From assembly GCA_030039005.1 (NCBI GenBank), contig JASHQT010000613.1:1-15955 (forward strand): 15,955 nucleotides of DNA, read 5' to 3'. Below are positions 5,799 to 15,717 of the stretch, piece by piece. The stretch comes from Bryobacteraceae bacterium (GTDB taxonomy: Bacteria > Acidobacteriota > Terriglobia > Bryobacterales > Bryobacteraceae). The notes under the pieces are model-generated. The model saw nothing but the letters and a program-made list of their open reading frames with translations. It did not search any database and had not been told where the DNA came from. Positions within the stretch are counted from its first letter, which is position 1; the number at the start of each line of letters is the position of its first letter. A program made the translations under genes and the position numbers.

Positions 5799-5951
5799 AT
5801 GAGGGTAGATAGCGAACAGTTCGAAAACGCAATCCGAAAGCTAGTTTCTGCCCCGGCCACGGTTAAGGATGGCATAAAGTCTACCAAGGTTCGTAAGAAG
5901 AGCGCGGCCCGGAGTAAGGCTCCTCGTCGTCCTTCGGCTGCTCGGCATTAG
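5799..5951 (+). CDS. Small basic protein, 50 aa, antisense to the transposase 3' end
   Basis: ATG at 5799 opens a 50-codon frame ending with TAG at 5949-5951. The product starts MRVDSEQFENAIRKLVSAPA, continues TVKDGIKSTKV, and ends in a lysine/arginine/proline-rich tail. A GAAGG Shine-Dalgarno lies seven bases before the ATG. The acidic-hydrophobic helix followed by a basic tail looks like a real small nucleic-acid-binding or regulatory protein rather than a random frame, and it resembles small proteins I associate with transposon cargo, though I cannot name a family. Its last 71 bases overlap the transposase gene tail to tail, which limits how freely either could vary. Confidence 0.5.
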   Translation: MRVDSEQFENAIRKLVSAPATVKDGIKSTKVRKKSAARSKAPRRPSAARH

Positions 5952-6930
5952 CCACAAGATCGGCGTACTTGATTCCGGTCGCTATCAGCAGATTTAGCAT
6001 CACAAGCCCGAACATATCCTCAGCGTTGCGATTGTTGAATCGAAATGTGAATTCATCCAAGTAGCGCCGCAGGTGTTTCACGCTTACCTTATGGAACGAG
6101 CCGACCACGCCGCGATTGAAGAGGGACCAAAAATTCTCGATTGAATTCGTGTGAATCGAGCGCGGATCGCCCTTGCGTACGTACTCAAGTTTTATATGAT
6201 TGATCGTCTCGTGGCGGTACGGCTTGCCTGCTTTCTTGTACCAAGCCGCTTCGTCGGTAATGAAGAGATCGGCATCTGTTGAGACCGTGCCCTTGACGGC
6301 TGCCGTGATGAACGTGGAGCTATTCGTTGGAATAGGGAACGAGCGCACCTTAGACGGCTCTCCATTCTTTCCACGCTGGATCGCACCGAAGATTGGCTGT
6401 GTCTGATGGCGCTCACGCTTGCGGCGCTTGTCATATACGCCGCCGTGATAGTATTCATCCGCTTCGACTGTGCCCGTGAGCAGCCCCGGAGCGCCGTCTT
6501 CCATGGCTTTACGGATACGATGATTCAGATACCACGCCGTGCGATACGTTACGCCGAGATCGCGCTCCATTTGCTTTGCGGAGAGTCCTTTTTTCGCATT
6601 GCACATCAGCGCCACGGCCTGAAACCACTTCTCAAGCGGCAAGTGTGTGTCGTGGAAGATTGTCCCAACGGTCGGGCTGAACTGATAACCGCATGTCGGC
6701 TCCATGCATGTGTACAAATGCCGCGCCGGTACGCGAACCTCTTTCTTCACGCCCTTGCGGTTCACTCGCTCGCGAGTCGTTTCGTTTGTAACGAACTTGC
6801 TAATTTTGGAGCCGCCACACGTTGGGCACTTCACGCCCTCGGGCCAACGGACTTTTTCGAGGAATGCAACGCACTGTTCAGTAGTTCCGAATTTCGTTTT
6901 TACGTCTATGATTGACGGCGCGTTCTTCAT
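5881..6930 (-). CDS. IS1595-family transposase (ISXO2-type DDE domain)
   Basis: 349 residues. It has an N-terminal zinc ribbon (C35PTC38 ... C75MEPTC80), a helix-turn-helix-like segment (GLSAKQMERDLGVTYRTAWY), and the ISXO2-type catalytic core with D158 in VEADEYYHGG, D226 in FITDEAAWY and HTNSIENFWSLFNRGVVG with N262/E265. The layout and length match IS1595-family transposases, which cut and paste DNA between the inverted repeats. The ATG at 6930 is 26 bp from the right inverted repeat, and a TTGACA inside that repeat is well placed to be its -35. The gene is complete with no frameshift. Confidence 0.95.
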   Translation of the reverse strand: MKNAPSIIDVKTKFGTTEQCVAFLEKVRWPEGVKCPTCGGSKISKFVTNETTRERVNRKGVKKEVRVPARHLYTCMEPTCGYQFSPTVGTIFHDTHLPLEKWFQAVALMCNAKKGLSAKQMERDLGVTYRTAWYLNHRIRKAMEDGAPGLLTGTVEADEYYHGGVYDKRRKRERHQTQPIFGAIQRGKNGEPSKVRSFPIPTNSSTFITAAVKGTVSTDADLFITDEAAWYKKAGKPYRHETINHIKLEYVRKGDPRSIHTNSIENFWSLFNRGVVGSFHKVSVKHLRRYLDEFTFRFNNRNAEDMFGLVMLNLLIATGIKYADLVANAEQPKDDEEPYSGPRSSYEPW

Positions 6931-6935
6931 GCTTC

Positions 6936-6966
6936 AGGTATGCGCCAATTGCTACTTGTTTGTCAA
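6936..6966 (-). promoter_or_regulatory. Possible transposase promoter starting within the right inverted repeat
   Basis: On the minus strand, TTGACA (6966-6961) lies inside the inverted repeat and is followed after 18 bases by CATACC (6942-6937), a weak -10. Transcription would begin about at the transposase ATG. The -35 is consensus; the -10 is poor. Confidence 0.35.
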
Positions 6967-6979
6967 GTGCATAATCACC
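6956..6979 (-). repeat. Terminal inverted repeat, right (IRR)
   Basis: Perfect 24-bp inverted match of 4124-4147, directly followed by the second AATTTTTG duplication at 6980-6987. Confidence 0.95.
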
Positions 6980-6987
6980 AATTTTTG
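6980..6987. repeat. Target-site duplication, right copy
   Basis: AATTTTTG, identical to 4116-4123, immediately outside the right inverted repeat. Confidence 0.93.
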
Positions 6988-7010
6988 ACCGAGCCAGTTT
7001 GAATTTCCGG

Positions 7011-7277
7011 TTACGAGGGCTTCTGGCCGTTGCCGTGGCGCTCGTACCAGCGCCGGATGATGTCGGTGAGCGCGTCGACCTTTTCGGCGATGGTTTGCAC
7101 CCTTTCGGAAAGCTTCACGTTCTCTTCCGCGAGCCTCTGGATTGCCAGCTCGGCGCGATCCATGCGATCGTTCATCAGCACCTGGGCCGTTAACAGGTGG
7201 CGCTGGCTGTTGGCGAGATGTTCCAGGGTAGACTCGACCTGGTCAAACCTCTCATCGGGGTTGGGCTGCGGGTTCAT
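7011..7277 (-). CDS. Small coiled-coil hypothetical protein
   Basis: 88 residues from ATG at 7277, preceded by an excellent GGAGG Shine-Dalgarno three bases upstream. The sequence is almost entirely helical with heptad-like spacing (ERFDQVESTLEHLANSQRHL and AELAIQRLAEENVKLSERVQ) and a tryptophan-containing basic end (IIRRWYERHGNGQKPS). No membrane segment or enzyme motif is present. Such short coiled-coil proteins are common hypotheticals in acidobacterial and cyanobacterial genomes. The transposon inserted just beyond its 3' end without damaging it. Function unknown. Confidence 0.75.
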   Translation of the reverse strand: MNPQPNPDERFDQVESTLEHLANSQRHLLTAQVLMNDRMDRAELAIQRLAEENVKLSERVQTIAEKVDALTDIIRRWYERHGNGQKPS

Positions 7278-7313
7278 TAACCTCCATTTTACGTCACGCG
7301 CGGCCCGAGAACC

Positions 7314-7754
7314 TCAAACCCGAAAGGTATCCGCTCGCCAGGCGACGATCGCCTTCTTGATATCCTTCCCTTTCATGTTCTCGGCCAAAGCCCGTGCAGC
7401 CAGCACAGGCAGCTCTTCATCGGAAGCGAACCGCAGCGCGATCAATTGGGCCTCGGTGAAGTCTCCGATGCGCGTCTGAAGCTCAGGCGGCGCCAGCGCT
7501 CCCAGCCGCAGCCGTTCCTCGAGCCGGATCAGGCGGTCCTGCACGCGCAGCGCGTTCGCCCGGAGCAGGAAAACGGCAACGAAAAATAATACCGCGGTCA
7601 AAAGCAGGATCCAGGAATCCAGCCGCTGATAGTTCCGCACGACATTGATCACCGTGAGGATCACCAACACGATTCCTCCCGGCGCCAGGAAGAAATGGAA
7701 CGGAGGATGGAACCGCACGTGGTTCAAGTAGGTCTGCGGAGTCTTTTCTGCCAT
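7314..7754 (-). CDS. DUF6526 family membrane protein
   Basis: 146 residues from ATG at 7754, chosen over an upstream ATG at 7787 because GGAGG lies directly ahead and the product then begins MAEKTPQTYLNHVRFHPPFH, the family's typical N terminus. Two membrane helices follow (about residues 23-39 and 47-65). Then comes a charged cytoplasmic tail with VQDRLIRLEERLRLGALAPP and FTEAQLIALRFASDEELPVL, ending KAIVAWRADTFRV. This pattern fits the DUF6526 family, whose role is not known. It is divergent from the cytochrome gene and 36 bp upstream of the coiled-coil gene. Confidence 0.85.
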   Translation of the reverse strand: MAEKTPQTYLNHVRFHPPFHFFLAPGGIVLVILTVINVVRNYQRLDSWILLLTAVLFFVAVFLLRANALRVQDRLIRLEERLRLGALAPPELQTRIGDFTEAQLIALRFASDEELPVLAARALAENMKGKDIKKAIVAWRADTFRV

Positions 7755-7798
7755 GATGCCTCCCTCAACCCATACCGGCCTAGACAAATACGGATTTT

Positions 7799-7828
7799 TT
7801 GACTTTGCTCAGAACAGCTTTGTATCAT
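7799..7828 (+). promoter_or_regulatory. Possible promoter of the cytochrome gene
   Basis: TTGACT (7799-7804), an 18-base spacer and TATCAT (7823-7828), about 94 bases upstream of the cytochrome start. The remaining leader has a small hairpin (CCTGCA at 7836-7841 pairing with TGCAGG at 7850-7855). Confidence 0.45.
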
Positions 7829-7921
7829 CATACTTCCTGCACGCTTGCATGCAGGGATGATCCCGTCATGGCATTTATGAGGATAGAGGGCCAAGAGATC
7901 GAGCCCTACGGAGATTAAGCT

Positions 7922-9091
7922 ATGAAGCTTCCAACCAGGAAATTATGGGTTTACAGCGGGGCCGTCGCCCTGCTCGTGCCATTCGGAGGCGTCGCCTTCG
8001 CCCAGGCCAAACCGCAAATGGCCGACGATGTTTTCAAGAACATTCAGGTTTTGAAAGGCCTGACGGTTGACGAGTTCATGGGGACCATGGGCCTGTTTTC
8101 GGCCGCTCTGAACGTCTGCTGCGGCGATTGCCACGTCGGCGCCGGCGGTTCCAACCCGCAATGGGAGAAGGATGTTCCGCGCAAGCTGATCGCCCGCCAA
8201 ATGATCCGGGTGATGAACAACGTCAACAAGACGAATTTCGGCGGCGTCCAAGTGGTCACCTGCTGGACCTGCCATCGCGGTAGCGCGAGCCCGGCCACCA
8301 CGCCCGGCATCGACGCGATCTATAGCGATCCAATTCCCATGTACACCGACGTTCTGCCGCAGGCGCCCAAGACCGCCGTGGTCCCGACGGCCGATGAGCT
8401 GATCGATTCCTATATCAAGGCATTGGGCGGCGCTGATGCAGTGTCGAAAATCACCAGTTACGTGGGCAAGGGCACCAGCACCACTTTTGGCGCCGACGCT
8501 CAGAATCCCGCTGAGATCTACGCCAAGGCACCCGACAAGTTCGTCACCATCGTCCACCAGCGCGAAGGCAATATGATCCGCACCTACAACGGTCAGGACG
8601 CCTGGGTCGCGCTGCCGCTCACGGTCATCGAGGAGTACCAGTTGACCGCGACCGCGGCCGACGGCGGGAAGCTGGACGGCGAGCTGGCGTTTCCCGGCAA
8701 TATCAAATCATTCTTCCAGACGTGGCGCGTGAGCTACCAGGAGAATCTGGATGGTCCGCCGCTCGTGGGTAGCGGGAAGATCTCCAGCCACACCGTCAAC
8801 GTCCTGCAAGGAAGTGGTCCGGGCGGGTTTATCGCCACGTTTTATTTCGATAAGGACAGCAATCTGCTCCGGCGCATGGTGCGGTATGCCAATTCGGTGG
8901 TCGGACGCGTTCCCACCCAGATCGACTTTTCCGATTACCGTCCCGTGGCGGGCGTGATGATGCCGTTCAAACGGACATTCGGATGGGTGAGCGGCCGCGA
9001 GGAATACACCCTGACCGAGATCACCCCCAACGTGCCGGTGGAAGATGCGAGGTTCGCCAAACCGCCGGAGCCGCCCGCGCCGCCGAAATAG
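7922..9091 (+). CDS. Exported diheme cytochrome c, photosynthetic reaction-centre cytochrome c-like, with C-terminal beta domain
   Basis: 389 residues. A signal peptide (residues 1-28, ending VAFAQA) is followed by ADDVFKNIQVLKGLTVDEFM, the opening of the acidobacterial reaction-centre-type cytochrome family (CytoC_RC). Two CxxCH haem sites are present: CGDCH (67-71) and CWTCH (114-118), so it holds two haems where true reaction-centre subunits hold four. Residues from about 155 onward (ELIDSYIKALGGADAVSKIT, then beta-rich text with VRYANSVVGRVPTQIDFSDY) resemble an outer-membrane lipoprotein-sorting-type beta domain. It probably works in periplasmic electron transfer; there is no photosynthesis gene nearby. 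GGAG lies nine bases before the ATG. Confidence 0.88.
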   Translation: MKLPTRKLWVYSGAVALLVPFGGVAFAQAKPQMADDVFKNIQVLKGLTVDEFMGTMGLFSAALNVCCGDCHVGAGGSNPQWEKDVPRKLIARQMIRVMNNVNKTNFGGVQVVTCWTCHRGSASPATTPGIDAIYSDPIPMYTDVLPQAPKTAVVPTADELIDSYIKALGGADAVSKITSYVGKGTSTTFGADAQNPAEIYAKAPDKFVTIVHQREGNMIRTYNGQDAWVALPLTVIEEYQLTATAADGGKLDGELAFPGNIKSFFQTWRVSYQENLDGPPLVGSGKISSHTVNVLQGSGPGGFIATFYFDKDSNLLRRMVRYANSVVGRVPTQIDFSDYRPVAGVMMPFKRTFGWVSGREEYTLTEITPNVPVEDARFAKPPEPPAPPK

Positions 9092-9107
9092 CGGGCTTCC
9101 ATCAGCG

Positions 9108-9458
9108 TTACTGCAGGCTGAACGCCGTCGGATGCTTGGGCTGGTAAAGACCGACCGTGCCTCCGCCGGGAAGCCGTATGCGGGTGAGCGAGCCCCAGCG
9201 CTCCTCCTGTACTTTCGAGCACTGCGTCCCTTGCGCGCGTAGCGCCGAGATATCGGCCTGGAGGTCGTCGGACAGGAGAAACAGTTCGTGCCCGCCGTTC
9301 TCCTCGGTAGGGTGAACGGCGGCTTCCGCGGGCGGCAACGCAAAGATCAGCCACCCGTGCCCTGCGTCCACTGACGCAAATCCGAGGACATCGCGCAGGA
9401 ACGCGCGATCGGCTTCGGCATTCTTGCTGTAGATAATGACGTGCGCGCCGGAAATCAT
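9108..9458 (-). CDS. VOC superfamily (glyoxalase/bleomycin-resistance fold) protein
   Basis: 116 residues from ATG at 9458, six bases behind an AGGAGG Shine-Dalgarno; the frame is open further upstream but that part is not protein-like. The text MISGAHVIIYSKNAEADRAF (1-20) followed by LRDVLGFASVDAGHGWLIFA, HELFLLSDDLQADISALRAQ and IRLPGGGTVGLYQPKHP gives the paired beta-alpha-beta-beta-beta modules of VOC proteins. The substrate cannot be told from the sequence. It is convergent with the cytochrome gene, 16 bp apart, and divergent from the ATP synthase operon. Confidence 0.85.
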   Translation of the reverse strand: MISGAHVIIYSKNAEADRAFLRDVLGFASVDAGHGWLIFALPPAEAAVHPTEENGGHELFLLSDDLQADISALRAQGTQCSKVQEERWGSLTRIRLPGGGTVGLYQPKHPTAFSLQ

Positions 9459-9481
9459 GCGTGGCCTCCTTTCGGGTCTTT

Positions 9482-9511
9482 CGATATTCTTACAGGCGAT
9501 ATTCTCACAGG
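9482..9511. repeat. Two tandem 15-bp repeats upstream of the VOC gene
   Basis: CGATATTCTTACAGG (9482-9496) is followed at once by CGATATTCTCACAGG (9497-9511), one mismatch. It lies 23-53 bases upstream of the VOC start, where a regulator could bind. Confidence 0.5.
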
Positions 9512-9531
9512 CGGCCGGAGGGGACAATCGG

Positions 9532-9561
9532 TTGAATTCATTGCTCCGGGTATGCTACGTT
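9532..9561 (+). promoter_or_regulatory. Possible promoter of the ATP synthase operon
   Basis: TTGAAT (9532-9537), 18 bases, then TACGTT (9556-9561) preceded by TGC as in an extended -10. It is 83 bases upstream of the first atp gene. Only moderate similarity to consensus. Confidence 0.3.
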
Positions 9562-9644
9562 AACGGTTCGGGACACCAGTTTTGGGGCGTGCTGTAGCTA
9601 TCGGAAGCGCCTTCTCGCAGTCTGCCAGTTCCCTTCTTTAAATC

Positions 9645-10094
9645 ATGGAAGCGACGTTACAAGCTCTAGGTCAACTCCTGCTAAAAGGCGTCCCCACGAT
9701 TTTTTTGTTGCTGGTGGTCCACTTTTACCTCAAACGGATGTTTTTCCGGCCGATGGGCGAAGTGCTGGCGAAAAGGCGGGCCGCTACCGAGGGTCTGAAG
9801 GAAAATGCGACAGCCATGCGGGCCAGAGCCGAGGAGCAGACCAAGTCCATCGAGGCGCAACTGCAGCAGGCGCGGGAGGCGATCTATCAGGAACAGGAAG
9901 AGGCACGCAAGCGCTGGATGAGCGAGCAAACCGGGCAATTGGACGACGCGCGCCAGAAGGCGCGTGAGCTGATTCATCAGGCCAAGCTCCAGCTCGATGA
10001 TGAAGCGGCTGCGACCAAGGTCCAGTTGCAAGCCTCGGCGGGACCGCTGGCCGATGAAATCGCCAACACGCTGCTCGAAAGGACGCTGGCGTGA
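9645..10094 (+). CDS. atpF': ATP synthase Fo subunit b' (AtpF-like, first b-type subunit)
   Basis: 149 residues. A single N-terminal membrane helix (about residues 14-30, GVPTIFLLLVVHFYLKRMFF) is followed by the family's FFRPMGEVLAKRRAATEG elbow, then a long charged helix (to about residue 140) with no globular domain. This is the layout of the peripheral stator stalk, which joins Fo to the F1 head. Two consecutive b-type genes, as here, indicate a b/b' heterodimer like that of photosynthetic bacteria and several other phyla. It is the first gene of the operon; the genes for subunits a and c are not in front of it. Confidence 0.9.
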   Translation: MEATLQALGQLLLKGVPTIFLLLVVHFYLKRMFFRPMGEVLAKRRAATEGLKENATAMRARAEEQTKSIEAQLQQAREAIYQEQEEARKRWMSEQTGQLDDARQKARELIHQAKLQLDDEAAATKVQLQASAGPLADEIANTLLERTLA

Positions 10095-10693
10095 TCAGAA
10101 GAATCGCGCTGATTCTCACCCTTGGCCTCGGCTTGGCCTTCTGCGCGCTGCCGCAGGAATCCAAGGGCGCGTCATCTGGAAACGAAGCCGCGGCGAGCGA
10201 GCCCTCCCTGGGCTGGGACATTGCCAATTTTGTGATTCTGGTGGTCGTCCTGGGGTACCTGATCAAGAAGAGCGTTCCGCCCTTGTTTCGCAAGCAGAGC
10301 GAAGAAATCCAGGCGGCTCTGAATGAGGCGGCCAAGATCAAGCATGAAGCCGCGGCGTACGCTGCGAGCGTCGAGATGCGGCTGGCCAATTTGCAGCGCG
10401 AAATCGAGAGTCTGCGGGAGGCCGCTCATGCGGAAATGACCGCCGAGGGGGAGCGAATCCGGCAAGAGACGGAGCGCCATCTGGATCGAATCCGCGAACA
10501 GTCCAGCCAGGAGATTGAGTTGATGACCCGCGGCGCCAAGGATGAACTGCGGAAATATGCCGCCGGCCTGGCGGTGGGGCTGGCCCAAGAGCGCATTCGC
10601 GCGCGGATGAATCCGGGGCTGCAGGAGAAATTGGTGAACGGCTTCCTGGCCGATTTGGATCGTCGCGCCGCTTCGCGCCTCGGGGCAAACTGA
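10091..10693 (+). CDS. atpF: ATP synthase Fo subunit b (AtpF) with N-terminal signal-like segment
   Basis: 200 residues from GTG at 10091, which overlaps the preceding stop by GTGA. A signal-like hydrophobic segment (residues 1-18, MIRRIALILTLGLGLAFC) precedes a polar stretch, then the true anchor WDIANFVILVVVLGYLIKK (42-60) and a long stator helix with alternating charges (for example QREIESLREAAHAEMTAEGE). The C-terminal end (LVNGFLADLD) is typical for contacting the delta subunit. The extra N-terminal segment makes it longer than the E. coli protein (156 residues) and may be cleaved; such forms are seen in some deltaproteobacterial and acidobacterial enzymes. Four-base overlap and close spacing show tight co-translation with b'. 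Confidence 0.92.
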   Translation: MIRRIALILTLGLGLAFCALPQESKGASSGNEAAASEPSLGWDIANFVILVVVLGYLIKKSVPPLFRKQSEEIQAALNEAAKIKHEAAAYAASVEMRLANLQREIESLREAAHAEMTAEGERIRQETERHLDRIREQSSQEIELMTRGAKDELRKYAAGLAVGLAQERIRARMNPGLQEKLVNGFLADLDRRAASRLGAN

Positions 10694-10696
10694 CCT

Positions 10697-11269
10697 ATGG
10701 CCTCCGCTGTCGCGCATCGATACGCTCACGCCCTGGTGGATATCGTCATGTCGCCTGATGTAAAGGCAACTGGTGCGGCTTTGAAGCCGCAAGAAGCGCA
10801 GGCGCAGCTCGCCGCCGTCGAAGGACTCCTTCAGGAATCGCCGGAGTTGCGCACCGCGTTGCTCACGCCGGCCATCCCCACGTCACGCAAGCGGGCCGTG
10901 ATGGCGACGCTGCTGGCGAGGCTCGGCGTATCGACTTTGATCCGCAACTTCGTATACGTGATCGTCGATCATCGCCGTATCGCGGCCTTTGAGGACATTC
11001 GGGAAGCGTTCGAACACCAGCTCGACGAGCGGCTCGGGTTCGTGCGCGCGGATGTCACTTCCGCGGTCCCGCTGAATGCGGGCCAGAGCGCGGGCCTGGA
11101 ATCGGAATTATCGAAGCTCACCGGCAAACGCGTGCGCCTGCGATTTGACCTGGATCCGTCGCTGGTCGGAGGCTTGGTGGCACGCATCGGTTCGACTGTC
11201 TATGATGGGTCGGTCCGCGGGGAGCTGCGGGAGTTGGGGAGAAAGCTGGCCGGACAAGCTTCTGCGTAA
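10697..11269 (+). CDS. atpH: ATP synthase F1 subunit delta (AtpH)
   Basis: 190 residues, starting MASAVAHRYAHALVDIVMSP, three bases behind atpF. It carries the OSCP/delta pattern: YAHAL near the N terminus, LLTPAIPTSRKRAVMATLLA and FVYVIVDHRRI in the helical bundle, and the C-terminal strand region VTSAVPLNAGQSAGLESELS, then DPSLVGGLVARIGSTVYDGS, which links the stator to the F1 head. Length and order are normal for the family. The N-terminal bundle has a small insertion around residues 20-30 (DVKATGAALKPQEA). Confidence 0.94.
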   Translation: MASAVAHRYAHALVDIVMSPDVKATGAALKPQEAQAQLAAVEGLLQESPELRTALLTPAIPTSRKRAVMATLLARLGVSTLIRNFVYVIVDHRRIAAFEDIREAFEHQLDERLGFVRADVTSAVPLNAGQSAGLESELSKLTGKRVRLRFDLDPSLVGGLVARIGSTVYDGSVRGELRELGRKLAGQASA

Positions 11270-11322
11270 TGCGGCCGAATATAGCGGTAGATTTTTGGGG
11301 GCTGATTTTTTAGGGATGACTT

Positions 11323-12861
<1,539 letters not shown>

Positions 12862-12881
12862 GGGGCGCTCAAGAAAAGCCC

Positions 12882-13745
12882 ATGCCCAGCCTGATCGATT
12901 TACGCCGGCGCATCCGCTCGGTGAAAAACACGCAGCAGATCACCAAAGCCATGAAGGTGGTCTCGGCGGCGAAGCTGCGCCGCGCGCAGGATCGCGTGCT
13001 GGCGGCACGGCCGTACGCGCAAATCATCCGGCGCATGCTGGTGAACGTGGCGCAGGCAGTGGCCGAGCACAATACGGGCGAGGGAGTGGATTTGCTGGCG
13101 CGGCGCGAGGAGAAGCGCATTCTGCTTCTGGTGATCACGGCCGACCGCGGCCTGGCCGGCGCCTTCAATTCCAACGTCATCCGACTGGCGCAAAAATTCA
13201 TCGCCGAACACCGCGACGCTGAAGTCCGTCTGGAGTTGATCGGGCGCAAGGGCCGCGATTTCTTCAAACGGCGGCGCGCCAACATCAGCGGCGAATACAC
13301 CACGCTGTTTCAAAAGGCGCCGCGCTATGAGGACGCCCTCGAGATCGCCCGCAAAGTGACGGACATGTTCCGCAAGGCCGAGATCGACGCGGTGTACGTG
13401 GTGGTGAACAATTTCAAGAGCCTGATGGCGTCGCAGCTGGTCACCACGCGTCTGCTGCCCATGGGGCTTCCGGAAAAGCAGGAGCAGATCGACTACATTT
13501 ACGAGCAGCGGCCCGAGGAACTGTTTTCGGCGCTGCTGCCGCGCTACATCGAATCGCAGGTATATCGCGCGATGCTCGAATCCGACGCGGCGCAGCACGC
13601 CGCGCGCATGACCGCGATGGAAGCGGCAAGCTCCAACGCCGCCGACGTCATCAGTTCGCTGACGCTGAACATGAACCGTGTCCGGCAGGCCAGCATTACG
13701 CGAGAGATTATCGAAATTGTGAGCGGCGCAGCGGCTCTAGATTAG
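12882..13745 (+). CDS. atpG: ATP synthase F1 subunit gamma (AtpG)
   Basis: 287 residues. The N-terminal helix LRRRIRSVKNTQQITKAMKV, followed by VSAAKLRRAQ, and the C-terminal helix MNRVRQASITREIIEIVSGA, then AALD, form the rotor coiled coil that turns inside the alpha/beta head; both are strongly conserved. The middle contains the Rossmann-like ITADRGLAGAFNSNV. The gene follows atpA by 20 bases and precedes atpD by 29. No thioredoxin-type regulatory cysteine insert is present, unlike chloroplast gamma. Confidence 0.97.
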   Translation: MPSLIDLRRRIRSVKNTQQITKAMKVVSAAKLRRAQDRVLAARPYAQIIRRMLVNVAQAVAEHNTGEGVDLLARREEKRILLLVITADRGLAGAFNSNVIRLAQKFIAEHRDAEVRLELIGRKGRDFFKRRRANISGEYTTLFQKAPRYEDALEIARKVTDMFRKAEIDAVYVVVNNFKSLMASQLVTTRLLPMGLPEKQEQIDYIYEQRPEELFSALLPRYIESQVYRAMLESDAAQHAARMTAMEAASSNAADVISSLTLNMNRVRQASITREIIEIVSGAAALD

Positions 13746-13771
13746 AGCCGCGGCGTCCAACGGAGAGGTAA

Positions 13772-15235
<1,464 letters not shown>

Positions 15236-15241
15236 TCGCTC

Positions 15242-15664
15242 ATGGCCGACACGTTCGATATCGAAATCGCGACGCCCGAACGGCTCCTGGCGCGCGAAAA
15301 AGCCGTGCGCTCGCAGATTCCCGCCAAAGACGGCTATATCGGCGTGCTGCCCGATCACGCGGCGTTGCTTTCCGAACTCGGGATCGGCGCTCTGACCTAC
15401 GTCACGCCGGACGATCATCGCTACAGCATTGCGATTTGCGGCGGATTCCTGGAGATTTACAACAATGTCGTGCGCGTGCTCACCGACGTGGCTGAAAAAG
15501 GCCACGAGATCGACGTGTCGGCCGCCGAGAGAGACCTGCGCCACGCGCAGGAAGCGATGCTGAATCCCGCCCTCGGCGTGGACATCGCCTCCGCATTGAT
15601 CGCCTTCCGCCACGCGCAGGCCCGCATCGACGCGGCGCGCAAGGCGGCGAACCGGGAAGAATAG
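15242..15664 (+). CDS. atpC: ATP synthase F1 subunit epsilon (AtpC)
   Basis: 140 residues. The N-terminal beta sandwich reads FDIEIATPERLLAREKAVRS with DGYIGVLPDHAALLSELGIG, and the C-terminal two-helix part reads ERDLRHAQEAMLNPALG, then HAQARIDAARKAANREE. These match the epsilon family, which couples the rotor to the c-ring and inhibits idle hydrolysis through its C-terminal helices. It closes the operon. Confidence 0.95.
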   Translation: MADTFDIEIATPERLLAREKAVRSQIPAKDGYIGVLPDHAALLSELGIGALTYVTPDDHRYSIAICGGFLEIYNNVVRVLTDVAEKGHEIDVSAAERDLRHAQEAMLNPALGVDIASALIAFRHAQARIDAARKAANREE

Positions 15665-15670
15665 CGTCCG

Positions 15671-15709
15671 CCTTCAGCTTCTGCCTTCAGCTTCTGCCTT
15701 CAGCTTCTG
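15671..15709. repeat. Three perfect tandem copies of a 13-bp repeat
   Basis: CCTTCAGCTTCTG occurs at 15671-15683, 15684-15696 and 15697-15709, six bases after the atpC stop. It is a short tandem repeat, not protein-coding on either strand in any recognisable way. Confidence 0.9.
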
Positions 15710-15717
15710 ATTGACCC

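Larger units (their letters stand above)
4124..6979 (-). mobile_element. IS1595-family transposon with toxin-antitoxin, tRNA-like and small-gene cargo (2856 bp)
   Basis: The ends are defined by perfect 24-bp inverted repeats (4124-4147 and 6956-6979) flanked by perfect 8-bp duplications of AATTTTTG. Inside, reading along the minus strand, are the ISXO2-type transposase, a class II tRNA-like gene, a RelE/HigB-like toxin, an extended XRE-type antitoxin and a DUF3467-like gene; on the plus strand is a 50-codon ORF. The IS1595 family is known to include elements with passenger genes, so the architecture fits. Base composition is visibly more AT-rich than the flanks. The element landed between speA and the small coiled-coil gene, in the same transcriptional direction as both. 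All open frames are intact, so it may be active. Confidence 0.93.

Noticed and set aside
15671..15709. CRISPR-like array at the 13-bp repeats
   Set aside because: Units are directly adjacent with no spacers and no cas gene is near.
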